A stretch of 64,000 bases of DNA from the NCBI RefSeq assembly GCF_049306965.1, contig NC_133185.1:34698501-34762500 (forward strand), read 5' to 3'. Source of the DNA: Danio rerio. Lineage: Eukaryota; Chordata; Actinopteri; Cypriniformes; Danionidae. Shown here piece by piece: positions 63,833 to 64,000 of the stretch. The first letter of the stretch is position 1. Each line of letters begins with the position of its first letter. The notes beneath the pieces are model-generated. The model saw only the letters and a list, made by a program, of their open reading frames with translations. It did not search any database and had not been told where the DNA came from. A program made the position numbers and the translations under genes.

Positions 63833-64000
63833 CTTGGACCCGGAGGGCCAGTGTCCTGCATAGTTTATCTCCAACTTCCTCCAACACACTTGCCTGGTGG
63901 TCTAGTATACCTAGAAAGAGCTTGATTAGCTGGTTCAGGTGTGTTTAATTGGGGTTGGAACTAAAATATGCAGGACCGGCCCTCCAGGACTGAGTTTTGA
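63833..64000. mobile_element. hAT-type MITE, cut by the window end
   Basis: gacccggagggccagtgtcc tgcatagttt ... agctggttcaggtgtgttta ... tatgcaggaccggccctcca ggactgag: the two halves are inverted copies, as in the common fish hAT MITE with a gagggcca/tggccctc subterminal word. In the zpr1 intron upstream of exon 63352. Confidence 0.8.

Overview
This is a vertebrate, almost certainly zebrafish (Danio rerio) or a very close cyprinid. It carries DANA SINEs, a 5S-derived SINE3, several Tc1, hAT and Harbinger-type DNA transposons, long (TA)n arrays and AT-rich introns, and its genes are spliced and match vertebrate families. The calls below are read by eye from translated sequence and splice signals; no database search was possible.

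Layout. (1) 1-18.6 kb, + strand: the last 20 exons of hyou1, an ER-lumen Hsp70/Hsp110-family chaperone; the window opens inside the gene and the protein ends in EDEL. (2) 20.8-43.7 kb, - strand: a complete zona-pellucida-domain gene of the ZPLD1 (cupulin) family. It has a TATA-box promoter, two predicted non-coding 5' exons and ten coding exons totalling 404 codons plus stop. Its first coding intron (31.7-41.6 kb) holds a young, nearly whole Gypsy-type LTR element lying antisense to the gene. Other introns hold DANA and SINE3 copies and repeated copies of a TA-inserting MITE embedded in (TA)n arrays. (3) 43.7-50.3 kb: intergenic DNA with a long-TIR element and a Tc1-like relic. (4) 50.3-52.2 kb: a divergent H2B(-)/H2A(+) histone pair sharing a 330-bp promoter, with AATAAA signals and no visible histone stem-loop. 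(5) 52.8-54.5 kb: a hAT element with perfect 8-bp target duplications and another element nested inside it. (6) 55.1-63.4 kb, - strand: the last eight exons of zpr1, including the second C4 zinc finger. That finger is interrupted by an intron with a perfect U12-type 5' splice site. The zpr1 introns contain a nested Harbinger-like element with a MADF-domain relic, and a three-deep nest of MITEs.

The genes are ordinary single-copy vertebrate genes with separate jobs (ER folding, apical or inner-ear extracellular matrix, chromatin, cell growth/SMN-linked zinc-finger protein). Nothing suggests they act as one pathway. The most interesting items are the U12 intron in zpr1, the histone pair that looks polyadenylated, the antisense Gypsy insertion, a 61-bp near-perfect inverted repeat beside a tRNA-Pro-type primer site in the last hyou1 intron, and the TA-MITE/(TA)n hairpin in the ZP gene. 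I found no convincing undescribed gene system.
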